Of a stretch of 8,407 nucleotides of DNA, positions 1-5,161 are shown piece by piece (position 1 is the first letter of the stretch; each line of letters starts with the position of its first letter). Where the stretch lies: the NCBI GenBank assembly GCA_937894355.1, contig CALCRD010000208.1:1-8407 (forward strand), written 5' to 3'. A program made the position numbers and the translations under genes. The notes under the pieces were generated by a model. That model did not search any database. It had not been told where the DNA came from and was given only the letters and a program-made list of their open reading frames with translations. This DNA is from an uncultured Bacillus sp. (GTDB taxonomy: Bacteria > Bacillota > Bacilli > Bacillales > Cytobacillaceae).

Positions 1-40
1 ATCAGGCTCACTTAGATTTTCGAAATTTTTGTCTTAAATC

Positions 41-172
41 ATGGGTACATTATATAACAACCCTCAAAGCCGAAGAAGCTTTGTAGATGAAATTATAAAC
101 GAGTTTGATTTTACCGTTAAACAAAAGCGGGTTCCCGGTACAAATGAACGGGACAGTATGTTTGTTAAGTGA
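41..172 (+). CDS. Possible 43-aa ORF or gene remnant
   Basis: An ATG at 41 opens a 43-codon frame ending at TGA 170-172. The peptide (starts MGTLYNNPQSRRSF, ends RDSMFVK) has a protein-like composition. No Shine-Dalgarno site precedes it (the upstream bases are TTTTTGTCTTAAATC), and an in-frame TAA lies at 35-37. It could be a small gene, an ORF coupled to an upstream gene ending at 37, or the frameshifted tail of a gene outside the window. I do not recognise it. A second frame is open from the window edge to 86, so the true reading here is undecided. Confidence 0.3.
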   Translation: MGTLYNNPQSRRSFVDEIINEFDFTVKQKRVPGTNERDSMFVK

Positions 173-364
173 CAAACTGACAATAAATAGACAACTAAAT
201 GACAGGGGCAAAGCCTTATAAAATCGACATTTTTAATAAAATGTCAGTTTGTCAGTCAGTAAAAGGGAACCTTTTAATAGAAAAAATAAAATTAAAAAAC
301 CACAAATTTTTTTAAAAAAGTATATATATAGTTTTAGGTTGCTAACTGACAGACAAACTGACAA
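170..364. repeat. GACAAACTGACA repeat cluster (iteron- or operator-like)
   Basis: The 12-mer GACAAACTGACA occurs three times: 171-182 forward, 242-253 as its reverse complement, and 352-363 forward. Half-site variants flank them: GTCAG at 255-259, CTGACAG at 346-352, and GACAACTAAATGACAGG at 190-206. The first and third copies extend to 13 identical bases. Repeats in both orientations around an A/T-rich stretch (277-335, including TATATATA) resemble binding sites of an element-encoded replication initiator or regulator. The cluster ends just upstream of the ribosome binding site of the 28-aa ORF, so autoregulation of that operon is an alternative. No initiator gene is in the window. Confidence 0.6.
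260..276. promoter_or_regulatory. Palindrome TAAAAGG-GAA-CCTTTTA
   Basis: Perfect 7-bp arms (260-266 and 270-276) surround a 3-nt centre. It lies between two of the GACAAACTGACA repeats, so it is a candidate protein-binding site. A related AGG-GAAA-CCT arrangement recurs at 1293-1304 and 8045-8057. Confidence 0.4.
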
Positions 365-388
365 ATAATAAAAAGGAGTGATTGGGGA

Positions 389-475
389 ATGGGTAAACCA
401 ATTGAACGGGTATTCACGGAAATACTGAAGAACCTGAAGGAGATCAAAAACATAATGAAAGGGGTGGTTAGGTAA
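389..475 (+). CDS. 28-aa small ORF, head of a coupled operon
   Basis: This short ORF encodes a 28-residue basic peptide, MGKPIERVFTEILKNLKEIK followed by NIMKGVVR, likely one amphipathic helix. Its start has a good upstream purine tract (AAGGAG at 373-378, then GGGG at 384-387). The stop TAA (473-475) shares its last A with the ATG of the 118-aa gene (TAATG), which suggests translational coupling. I do not recognise a family. It could be a genuine small protein or a leader ORF that feeds ribosomes to the next gene. The evidence is the ribosome binding site and overlap only. Confidence 0.45.
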   Translation: MGKPIERVFTEILKNLKEIKNIMKGVVR

Positions 476-831
476 TGAAAATAAATTTAAGGGAAAGATT
501 CCGAACTGCTAAAACGTATGGAAAAATATTTTTCAAGGATGGGGACATTCTAGAATCTTCTACCGGCTACATTGACACCAGGACGATAAGACCGGGTGTT
601 GATGAATTACCAATCGTTAAACCCCTAACCCTGGAAGATGGTTTTTATAATTATGTTTGCCCGGATTGCGGAGAAATTCATATAATCCATAAAACTAGAG
701 TTTCTAAAGGTAAACCAATTAAAACGGGTTGTTGTAAAGCAAGAAGCCATTCAACACGGACTATTATTGTAAGTGGGAAACTGGTCAGGGTGCAAAGGTA
801 TAAAATCTTCTTGGATGTTACAAGACCATGA
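475..831 (+). CDS. Unknown 118-aa protein with a putative Cys zinc site
   Basis: The start ATG at 475 has a strong site AAAGGGGTGG at 458-467 with 7-nt spacing. The protein has a basic N-terminus (MKINLRERFR). Residues 62-65 are C-P-D-C-G and a C-C pair lies at 86-87, with H69 and H72 between them. This suggests a small zinc-ribbon-like fold or another Cys/His metal site. The C-terminal 30 residues are rich in Lys, Arg and beta-branched residues (RTIIVSGKLVRVQRYKI), consistent with a nucleic-acid-binding beta domain, but that is inference. The stop overlaps the next start as ATGA (828-831), so the two genes are cotranscribed. I do not recognise the family. Such proteins are common in phage and plasmid early regions. 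Confidence 0.7.
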   Translation: MKINLRERFRTAKTYGKIFFKDGDILESSTGYIDTRTIRPGVDELPIVKPLTLEDGFYNYVCPDCGEIHIIHKTRVSKGKPIKTGCCKARSHSTRTIIVSGKLVRVQRYKIFLDVTRP

Positions 832-1064
832 CTGACTTCTTAGAAGGGCTTCCGGAAAATAATAAACAGGCAATTGAAAAGATGTTGAACCTAATATCAA
901 AAGATGATCTTGGATTCATTGAAGATCATTTCACCCTTGGATCAAACATACCCGGCAACATCATTTTTAAAATCAATCAGGCGTTTAAAATAGCCGGGTA
1001 TCATCATCTGAATTGGGAGAATTGCTTTGAAGATTTTAGTAACGAACGGATCGGGTTTAATTGA
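828..1064 (+). CDS. Unknown 78-aa acidic protein
   Basis: This gene starts inside the stop of the 118-aa gene (ATGA overlap) and has no independent strong Shine-Dalgarno site. Translation is therefore probably coupled. The 78-residue product is acidic and mainly helical in its N-terminal half (EGLPENNKQAIEKMLNLI). The second half is richer in aromatic residues (HHLNWENCFEDF). There is no signal peptide, membrane segment or recognisable catalytic motif. It is the last gene of the 389-1064 trio and is followed by a long repeat-rich non-coding stretch. Function is unknown; the gene call itself is fairly safe because of the overlap. Confidence 0.65.
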   Translation: MTDFLEGLPENNKQAIEKMLNLISKDDLGFIEDHFTLGSNIPGNIIFKINQAFKIAGYHHLNWENCFEDFSNERIGFN

Positions 1065-1085
1065 AAAAGAAAGGATGATTAAAAA

Positions 1086-1154
1086 ATGAACCTCACATAT
1101 ATGAGCCTACAAAAAAATCCTAACATTTCTAACACCCTAAAAAGGGAAAAATAA
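1086..1154 (+). CDS. Possible 22-aa ORF
   Basis: An ATG at 1086 follows AAAGGATGATTAAAA, very like the start contexts of the genes at 1450 and 1827. It encodes a 22-residue basic peptide beginning MNLTYMSLQKNPN and ends at TAA 1152-1154. There is no recognisable family. It may be a leader peptide or a degraded gene start that keeps a duplicated translation-initiation context. Only the ribosome binding site supports it. Confidence 0.25.
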   Translation: MNLTYMSLQKNPNISNTLKREK

Positions 1155-1171
1155 ATATTGGAACACCCTAC

Positions 1172-1263
1172 AAAATGCAACAGATTTAGGAACCTACAGA
1201 AAAGGAAAAACCCCCCTCCAAGCTCTATTAATTCCTGATAATTGAATAAAAATGTTGCATTTT
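1172..1263. repeat. 11-bp inverted repeat AAAATGCAACA / TGTTGCATTTT
   Basis: The arms at 1172-1182 and 1253-1263 are perfect reverse complements separated by 70 nt. They could close a long RNA stem-loop or be two half-sites for one protein. The chance of an 11-bp match in A/T-rich DNA is not negligible. Confidence 0.35.
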
Positions 1264-1449
1264 ATAAGGTTTTGGTAAGGTTAAAAAATCATTAGGGAAA
1301 CCTAGGGTTGTAGAAAAAAGTACTAGAGTTCAAACTACAAAATTACTAGGAAATCATAAGGTAAAATACTACATAATACTACAGTTAAAATTACTACTGA
1401 AAACCTGTCAAAACCTAACATAAAATAAATAAGAAAGGAAGATTTAAAA

Positions 1450-1674
1450 ATGGCAAAGTTTTATGAAGTGGAAACTCCGGTTGCAGTTATTACGGATAAG
1501 GGGGAAGTTATGTATTATCCAGAAGTAAAGCGGTTTTGTCTTTCGTTACCGAAATGGAAGAGCTTGGATGATAAAATTCACCAGGGGAAAACCGTAACGC
1601 TTAATTTGGAGCATTTCAAAGGCAACAAAGAATTAAAAGCCTTGTTAAATATGGTATTGACTGAAATTGGGTAA
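1450..1674 (+). CDS. Unknown 74-aa protein
   Basis: The ATG at 1450 follows AAAGGAAG (1434-1441) with 8-nt spacing. The 74-residue product begins MAKFYEVETPVAVITDKGEV and has a beta-strand-rich first half. A Lys-rich helical second half ends in LKALLNMVLTEIG. There is no signal peptide, membrane span or Cys/His metal motif. I do not recognise the family. It stands alone between two repeat-bearing non-coding stretches, with no close partner gene. Its initiation region closely resembles those at 1086 and 1827. Confidence 0.6.
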   Translation: MAKFYEVETPVAVITDKGEVMYYPEVKRFCLSLPKWKSLDDKIHQGKTVTLNLEHFKGNKELKALLNMVLTEIG

Positions 1675-1696
1675 CAAGTATTCGGAGATTTCGGAG

Positions 1697-1734
1697 GCCT
1701 TAAAAATATAGTGACATAAGTGACGCCTTAAAAA
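1697..1734 (+). repeat. Direct repeat GCCTTAAAAA with internal GTGAC pair
   Basis: GCCTTAAAAA occurs at 1697-1706 and 1725-1734, 28 nt apart. Between them GTGAC is repeated at 1711-1715 and 1720-1724. Just upstream, TTCGGAG occurs at 1681-1687 and 1690-1696. Such nested short direct repeats ahead of the 219-aa gene suggest a regulator-binding region. Confidence 0.35.
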
Positions 1735-1744
1735 GGGATTTGTT

Positions 1745-1819
1745 ATGAAATGCTATGGTATTGCTAAGGTATTACCAAGGTTTAGTCAAGGTAAACCCAA
1801 CAAAAAAAAGGAAAGGTGA
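1745..1819 (+). CDS. Possible 24-aa basic leader ORF
   Basis: An ATG at 1745 is preceded by AAGGGA at 1733-1738 with good spacing. It encodes 24 residues (MKCYGIAKVLPRF, then SQGKPNKKKER) and stops 7 nt before the 219-aa gene. It spans the 11-nt tandem repeats. Their period is not a multiple of three, so the repeats are not conserved as protein. A translated leader is possible but unproven. Confidence 0.25.
   Translation: MKCYGIAKVLPRFSQGKPNKKKER
1755..1798. repeat. Four tandem 11-nt AAGGT repeats
   Basis: Four consecutive 11-nt units start at 1755, 1766, 1777 and 1788. The first begins ATGGT and the other three AAGGT. The period is exactly 11, near one helical turn, so all cores face the same side of the DNA. 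Two further units with the same core and period start at 1266 and 1277. Arrays of this period are known for ParR-type centromeres and for some replication-initiator iterons. No ParM/ParR pair is recognised here, so the binding protein is unknown. Confidence 0.6.
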
Positions 1820-1826
1820 TTAAAAA

Positions 1827-2486
1827 ATGATTAAAGGAAAAATCGAAAAGTTAATTTCAAACTACAAAAAAATAACTACTGAATTTCTCGACCAAATTGC
1901 ACGATGGGAAGCGGATCAGCTTTATTCGAGCGACCATAGGACGCAAAAAATCAGAGAAGTAAAATCCGAAATGCAGGCTAATGATGCAGAATTCAACGAT
2001 CAGCTTCAGGTTATTCTTACAGAAGAACAAACGGCCATTACTAAACGGAGCATTAACAAGCCTGCTGATTATCAAGAGCAGATTAATGCTGCAATCGGTT
2101 TTATTGGTTTACTAGGTGACAAAATAAGCGATGAAAAAGCTTTTGAATTGGTTAAACCGTTTTTTGGTGATTATGTGGTTATGAAAAACTTTTATTCCGT
2201 TCTCATCACTAGATGGGGTAAAGATGGTTTACCAATTACCCTTTCTTCGCTAGGGAGACTTGACCAAGCTATAAATAGCTTAGATAATCTTAAAATAGCT
2301 CACAAATCTATTTTTGACAATGGAACCAATGCTCAAAACAGCTTAAGTTATGCCATACTATCCAAGATGCTTCTTGATGAAGCTGAAAGCGTTGATAATA
2401 TTCTTAGAAAGGCCGATGAACTTTCTTCTGCTTCATTTGAGGACATTCAAATGGAACTACATAAAGAGTTGATGGGGATGATCTAG
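1827..2486 (+). CDS. Unknown 219-aa helical, coiled-coil protein
   Basis: The start ATG at 1827 has AAAGGTGAT at 1812-1820 with 6-nt spacing. Residues 1-75 are highly charged and helical (MIKGKIEKLISNYKKITTEF and onward) and could form a coiled coil. Residues 90-140 hold a more hydrophobic segment (AAIGFIGLLGDKI, then FELVKPFFGDYVVM), probably a packed helical domain rather than a membrane span. The C-terminal third is again acidic and helical (DEAESVDNILRKADELSSAS). There is no enzyme motif or signal peptide. I do not recognise it; the style resembles uncharacterised prophage or plasmid proteins. It lies directly downstream of the 11-nt repeat array and may be regulated through it. A palindrome and hairpin follow its stop. 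Confidence 0.7.
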   Translation: MIKGKIEKLISNYKKITTEFLDQIARWEADQLYSSDHRTQKIREVKSEMQANDAEFNDQLQVILTEEQTAITKRSINKPADYQEQINAAIGFIGLLGDKISDEKAFELVKPFFGDYVVMKNFYSVLITRWGKDGLPITLSSLGRLDQAINSLDNLKIAHKSIFDNGTNAQNSLSYAILSKMLLDEAESVDNILRKADELSSASFEDIQMELHKELMGMI

Positions 2487-2492
2487 TAAATC

Positions 2493-2509
2493 TTATTCCT
2501 AAGGAATAA
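2493..2509. promoter_or_regulatory. 17-nt palindrome TTATTCCT-A-AGGAATAA
   Basis: Perfect 8-bp arms flank a single A, 6 nt after the stop of the 219-aa gene. There is essentially no loop, so it is more likely a dimeric protein-binding site on DNA than an RNA hairpin. Confidence 0.4.
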
Positions 2510-2516
2510 CAAAATA

Positions 2517-2544
2517 TTGCCCCAGTGACGAATTACTGGGGCAA
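2517..2544. other. Strong 10-bp hairpin, possible terminator or leader element
   Basis: Arms TTGCCCCAGT (2517-2526) and ACTGGGGCAA (2535-2544) are perfect, with an 8-nt loop. No U-run follows on the + strand (next bases ACCATATAAAAAAG), so it is not a standard terminator. It may still end the 219-aa transcript, protect its 3' end, or act in the leader of the sigma gene. Confidence 0.55.
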
Positions 2545-2557
2545 ACCATATAAAAAA

Positions 2558-2627
2558 GAAAGCCGCTCCTTTTGGAGCGACCGTTTGAACCCTAATTAGA
2601 TTATATCAAGAGAAGGGGGCGGTTTTC
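2558..2627 (+). promoter_or_regulatory. Candidate ribosome-site-sequestering leader of the sigma gene
   Basis: Two mutually exclusive pairings are visible. Structure A is a local hairpin: CGCTCC (2564-2569), loop TTTT, GGAGCG (2574-2579). Structure B pairs GAAAGCCGCTCC (2558-2569) with GGGGCGGTTTTC (2616-2627), 12 bp with two G-U pairs. B covers the Shine-Dalgarno site AAGGGGGCG just before the ATG at 2629. If B forms, translation of the sigma factor would be repressed; A would free the site. No ligand-binding domain of a known riboswitch is recognisable. This is inferred from base pairing only. Confidence 0.4.
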
Positions 2628-2628
2628 A

Positions 2629-3477
2629 ATGACCAACGAAGAATTGGCCCAAAAAATACAAAATGGAGAACAAGATTTAATAACGGAATTATGGAAAAAA
2701 AATCAAGGCGTTGTTAATATAAGATCCCGCGCACTATTTGAAAAGTATCGTGATCGTTGCATTTCATGTGCGGTAGAAGTGGATGATATTGTTCAAATAT
2801 CTTTTTTGGCTCTTTGTGATGCTGTGAAAGCGTATAAAGTAGACGAAGGGCATAAATTATTGTCTTATTTCAAATTCCCGCTTTTGAACCATTTTCACGA
2901 TCTTATAGGCTTCCGTATATCAAAACACGATCTGCTTAACCGATGTAAAAGTTTGAATGAATCCGTTGGCGAAGATGATGATACAATGCTCATTGAGTTA
3001 TTGGCAGATCCAGACAGCGAAGAACCTTCTGAAGTTGCTATTGACAATATATTCCAATCGGAGTTAAGGGAAAAGCTTGAAAATGCACTTTTAAAACTCT
3101 CCGATAATTGCGCTACCGCTATTCGTGGACAATATTTTGAAGGCGAAACACAAGAGGAAATTGCCGCTAAAATAGGGGTGTCCCGGTCGTATATTGGACA
3201 ATTAGAACGTCAAGCATTAAGGAAATTACGTCAAGAACACGACCTGCAGTTATTACATGAAGAAGTCATTTCACGTTTGGCTTACCGAGGAACCGGTTTA
3301 ACTTATTTCAGGGAAAATTGGGAATCAAGCGTTGAAAGGGCAGTTATAAGAACGGAAGAAATTCTAAACCGTAAAAAGGAAAGGATGAGTGAAAAATATT
3401 CTAATTACACCCCATCGGAGGAGGTTATTGATTTAATGACTGGCATTGATTTAGAATTAAAAGAACTGATGATATGA
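2629..3477 (+). CDS. Sigma-70 family RNA polymerase sigma factor, phage or element type
   Basis: This protein should bind core RNA polymerase and direct it to specific promoters. Region 2 is visible at about residues 50-95: VDDIVQISFLALCDAVKAY matches the sigma-70 polymerase-binding and -10 recognition pattern, followed by DEGHKLLSYFKFPLLNHF. An acidic linker (114-137) follows. Region 4 lies at about 145-203, with the helix-turn-helix TQEEIAAKIGVSRSYIGQLE and then RQALRKLR. There is no clear region 1.1 or 3, so it is not the primary sigma. About 75 extra residues after region 4 (GTGLTYFRENWESSVERAV and onward) resemble C-terminal tails I associate with clostridial prophage sigma-like proteins. 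The ATG follows AAGGGGGCG (2613-2621). The next gene overlaps its stop. It probably controls genes of its own mobile element. Confidence 0.88.
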   Translation: MTNEELAQKIQNGEQDLITELWKKNQGVVNIRSRALFEKYRDRCISCAVEVDDIVQISFLALCDAVKAYKVDEGHKLLSYFKFPLLNHFHDLIGFRISKHDLLNRCKSLNESVGEDDDTMLIELLADPDSEEPSEVAIDNIFQSELREKLENALLKLSDNCATAIRGQYFEGETQEEIAAKIGVSRSYIGQLERQALRKLRQEHDLQLLHEEVISRLAYRGTGLTYFRENWESSVERAVIRTEEILNRKKERMSEKYSNYTPSEEVIDLMTGIDLELKELMI

Positions 3478-3665
3478 CGAAGGCGAATACTATTGAGCGG
3501 CTGATTGTCTTGAAAACAAAGGAGTTAAACTCGACTTTGGCAATGATTAAAAGGTATCGGAAAGTTATGAGCGAGAAAACTCTTAAAAAAATGGTTCAGT
3601 ATTGCCAAGAGGAAAAAGAAGAGATATTAGGATTAGTTGAGAGGTTAAGGGGTGAAACAGGATGA
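3474..3665 (+). CDS. Unknown 63-aa helical protein coupled to the sigma gene
   Basis: The start ATG overlaps the sigma stop (ATGA, 3474-3477), so the two genes are one transcript and probably translationally coupled. The 63-residue product is basic and almost wholly helical: a Leu/Lys-rich N-terminal half (IERLIVLKTKELNSTLAMIK) and a second helix (EEKEEILGLVERLRG). It is probably a two-helix hairpin or coiled coil. A role as partner or anti-sigma of the upstream factor is possible from position and size, but nothing in the sequence proves it. Its own stop overlaps the next small start (ATGA, 3662-3665). Confidence 0.6.
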   Translation: MTKANTIERLIVLKTKELNSTLAMIKRYRKVMSEKTLKKMVQYCQEEKEEILGLVERLRGETG

Positions 3666-3724
3666 ACCAAAACATTGAAGTTATTAATAAACATTTGTGG
3701 GCAGTAAGGTTGGGCTATAGTTGA
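3662..3724 (+). CDS. Possible 20-aa ORF in the sigma operon
   Basis: The start ATG overlaps the preceding stop as ATGA. It encodes 20 residues (MNQNIEVINKHLWAVRLGYS) and ends at TGA 3722-3724. AAGGGGTG upstream (3648-3655) gives a ribosome site. The short length suggests a truncated gene or a small peptide; no family is recognised. Confidence 0.35.
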   Translation: MNQNIEVINKHLWAVRLGYS

Positions 3725-3734
3725 GATGGGGGTA

Positions 3735-3891
3735 GTGAATGCAAAGGACATAACGAAAATTAGATCGAGGCTACATCATTGCCGGAGGGGATGGGTTGTT
3801 AGACATAATTGTGGCGTTGGTAGAGGCGTTAGAAAGCTTGTCGGGAGAGAATAGGGTGATGATTGGGAAGTTGAAGTATAATTCGGGGTAG
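3735..3891 (+). pseudogene. Small gene apparently split by a frameshift
   Basis: Two frames each look coding over part of this stretch. From GTG 3735 the frame reads VNAKDITKIRSRL, then degenerates into an Arg/Cys/Gly-rich run (HHCRRGWVVRHN). The +1 frame then reads GYIIAGGDGLLDIIVALVEA, LESLSGENRVMIGKLKYNSG and ends at TAG 3889-3891. Read together they make a plausible small protein of about 50 residues, with the junction between about 3754 and 3795. Alternatively the second part is a 31-aa gene from TTG 3796, which has GGAGGGGATGGG directly upstream. A sequencing error or programmed shift is also possible. A terminator follows 9 nt after the stop. Confidence 0.35.
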
Positions 3892-3899
3892 TAATTTTC

Positions 3900-3929
3900 A
3901 GCCAGGCCAGCTAACGGCTTGGCTTTTTT
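3900..3929 (+). terminator. Rho-independent terminator of the sigma operon
   Basis: AGCCAGGCC (3900-3908) pairs with GGCTTGGCT (3916-3924) through 9 bp with one G-U, loop AGCTAAC, followed by T6 at 3924-3929. It separates the sigma operon from the nuclease/ATPase cassette. Confidence 0.88.
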
Positions 3930-4051
3930 CATATTTCTGTAAAGGAACTAAACATAATTACCGATATACTGAATAGTAAACGGAATTAAACAATCTTTGT
4001 ATTTGAACTGAGCTAAATTGAATTAAGCCCGTGTAGAATAAGAGATTAATC

Positions 4052-4079
4052 TTGTCAATTGAATTCAGAGATGTATTTT
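4052..4079 (+). promoter_or_regulatory. Candidate sigma-A promoter of the nuclease/ATPase cassette
   Basis: TTGTCA (4052-4057) and TATTTT (4074-4079) are separated by 16 nt and match -35 and -10 consensus at five and four of six bases. The predicted start near 4086 leaves a leader of about 44 nt before the ATG at 4130. This agrees with translation starting at 4130 rather than at the TTG inside the -35 box. Confidence 0.4.
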
Positions 4080-4129
4080 GCTCACTCTTGGTAAAAGTTT
4101 TATGTTTTATAGATTTAGGGGTGAGTCGA

Positions 4130-5161
4130 ATGGCCTATACAGTACAATCGTCTGAAAAATTGAGACATTCAGCTTCTATGGCTGAAACCAAAGCTATGCT
4201 TTACTTGATGAATTTTCGCAGTGACAGTGATGAAATATACTATTTTGTTGTTGATTTTTTCAACGACTTGACGGGCATGGATAGAATGTCACAAAAACTA
4301 TGGGATCTCCAGTCTAAAGGAGCGTTAAAATCATCTCCAAATGCTATTGGTAAAGAACTAGTAACTCTGTTCAAAAACTATCTCAGTGCTTTCGATTTTA
4401 ACCATTATATTTTATTTTTGGGCGGTGTAACGGGTCCCCTTCGAAAAGATAATAGTAGAAATGTATTTGACGCCAGTAATATCAAGCCCCTTGCTTTAAA
4501 CAAAATTAAGAGTGGTTTAATTGATGAGTGTAAGAGAAAAACTTATATTGATGAATCTTTAGTTTCAGAAGAAAAAATCATTGATTTCCTGAGTAAAGTA
4601 TTTTTTGTTATAGATGATAAAGAACCAAGCGAATATGTTAAAGCGATTGTTAAAATTCATCCAAGCATTATTCCAGATAAATCAACGCTTGTCGCTATTT
4701 TTAACGAAATACGTGATAAACAGGCCAGCAAAAAAAATATAGGTTCTGTCGAGGGCATAACAATTCAAACAACTGACGAAGCATTAAATTATTGTCGTCA
4801 TTTAACAAGCAGCGAGATTAAATTGTTGGTTTTAGGAAGAATTATAAATCGAAATCCCTTTGAAAAAGGAGTGCCCTTTTCGTTCGTTCCTATTTATAAT
4901 AGATTCCCACCGGAGTATCAAAAAGGAATGTTAGAGGATTGCCAATTATCATTGTCATTGGCCTTATTTGACAAGAATGGTGCAGATAGTTTTTGGGATC
5001 TTTTCAATAATGTGTATCGGACTATTACCAAAAACAACACAGACAGTGTTGAATCGATATTTAAAAAGCTAGATAAAGATATTATAAAAGGATGCCCAAA
5101 TTTTAATGTATTGTCGTTAAAATATTTTATCGCCAGCGTTAAGGATGGTGTACAATCTTGA
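4130..5161 (+). CDS. Putative Cap4/DUF4297-like PD-(D/E)xK nuclease, 343 aa
   Basis: I chose ATG 4130 because AGGGGTGAG (4117-4125) sits just upstream; the frame also stays open back to TTG 4052. Residues 15-65 resemble the nuclease core of Cap4/DUF4297 proteins: helix with E19 (MAETKAMLYLMNF), strand YYFVVDFFND with D42 and D46, then LWDLQSKG with Q61 and K63, a QxK version of the PD-(D/E)xK signature. Residues 70-105 (IGKELVTLFKNYL, HYILFLGG) fit the rest of that fold. Residues 110-343 are an unrecognised helical region, probably the partner-binding or effector-control part. Family knowledge: Cap4-type domains cut double-stranded DNA in anti-phage systems and are paired with SMC-like ATPases in Lamassu. 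The stop overlaps the ATPase start. The nuclease call rests on motifs seen by eye; a non-catalytic adaptor is the alternative. Confidence 0.62.
   Translation: MAYTVQSSEKLRHSASMAETKAMLYLMNFRSDSDEIYYFVVDFFNDLTGMDRMSQKLWDLQSKGALKSSPNAIGKELVTLFKNYLSAFDFNHYILFLGGVTGPLRKDNSRNVFDASNIKPLALNKIKSGLIDECKRKTYIDESLVSEEKIIDFLSKVFFVIDDKEPSEYVKAIVKIHPSIIPDKSTLVAIFNEIRDKQASKKNIGSVEGITIQTTDEALNYCRHLTSSEIKLLVLGRIINRNPFEKGVPFSFVPIYNRFPPEYQKGMLEDCQLSLSLALFDKNGADSFWDLFNNVYRTITKNNTDSVESIFKKLDKDIIKGCPNFNVLSLKYFIASVKDGVQS

Larger units (their letters stand above)
1065..1449. other. A-rich non-coding region with dense short repeats
   Basis: This 385-nt stretch has no substantial ORF and is strikingly A-rich on the + strand. 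CTACA-like boxes occur at 1107, 1168, 1194, 1335, 1369, 1379 and 1394; ATACTACA repeats exactly at 1366-1373 and 1376-1383. AAGGT direct repeats with 11-nt period start at 1266 and 1277. An 11-bp inverted pair, AAAATGCAACA at 1172-1182 and TGTTGCATTTT at 1253-1263, brackets about 70 nt. TAGG-GAAA-CCTA lies at 1293-1304. CCCTAAAAAGGG (1135-1146) recurs in variant form at 1726 and 7903. This could be an origin, a partition site or a regulatory RNA region; the sequence alone does not decide. Confidence 0.5.

Noticed and set aside
1065..1449. CRISPR array
   Set aside because: The repeats are 5-11 nt long and irregularly spaced; there are no 23-37 nt repeats with uniform spacers and no cas gene.
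1857..2075. 72-aa ORF on the - strand
   Set aside because: It lies wholly inside the 219-aa gene in antisense, with no ribosome site or context of its own.
4052..4129. TTG at 4052 as the start of the nuclease gene, adding 26 residues
   Set aside because: There is no Shine-Dalgarno site before it, it coincides with a plausible -35 box (TTGTCA), and ATG 4130 has a strong AGGGGTGAG. The extra residues are hydrophobic but do not fit the nuclease fold.
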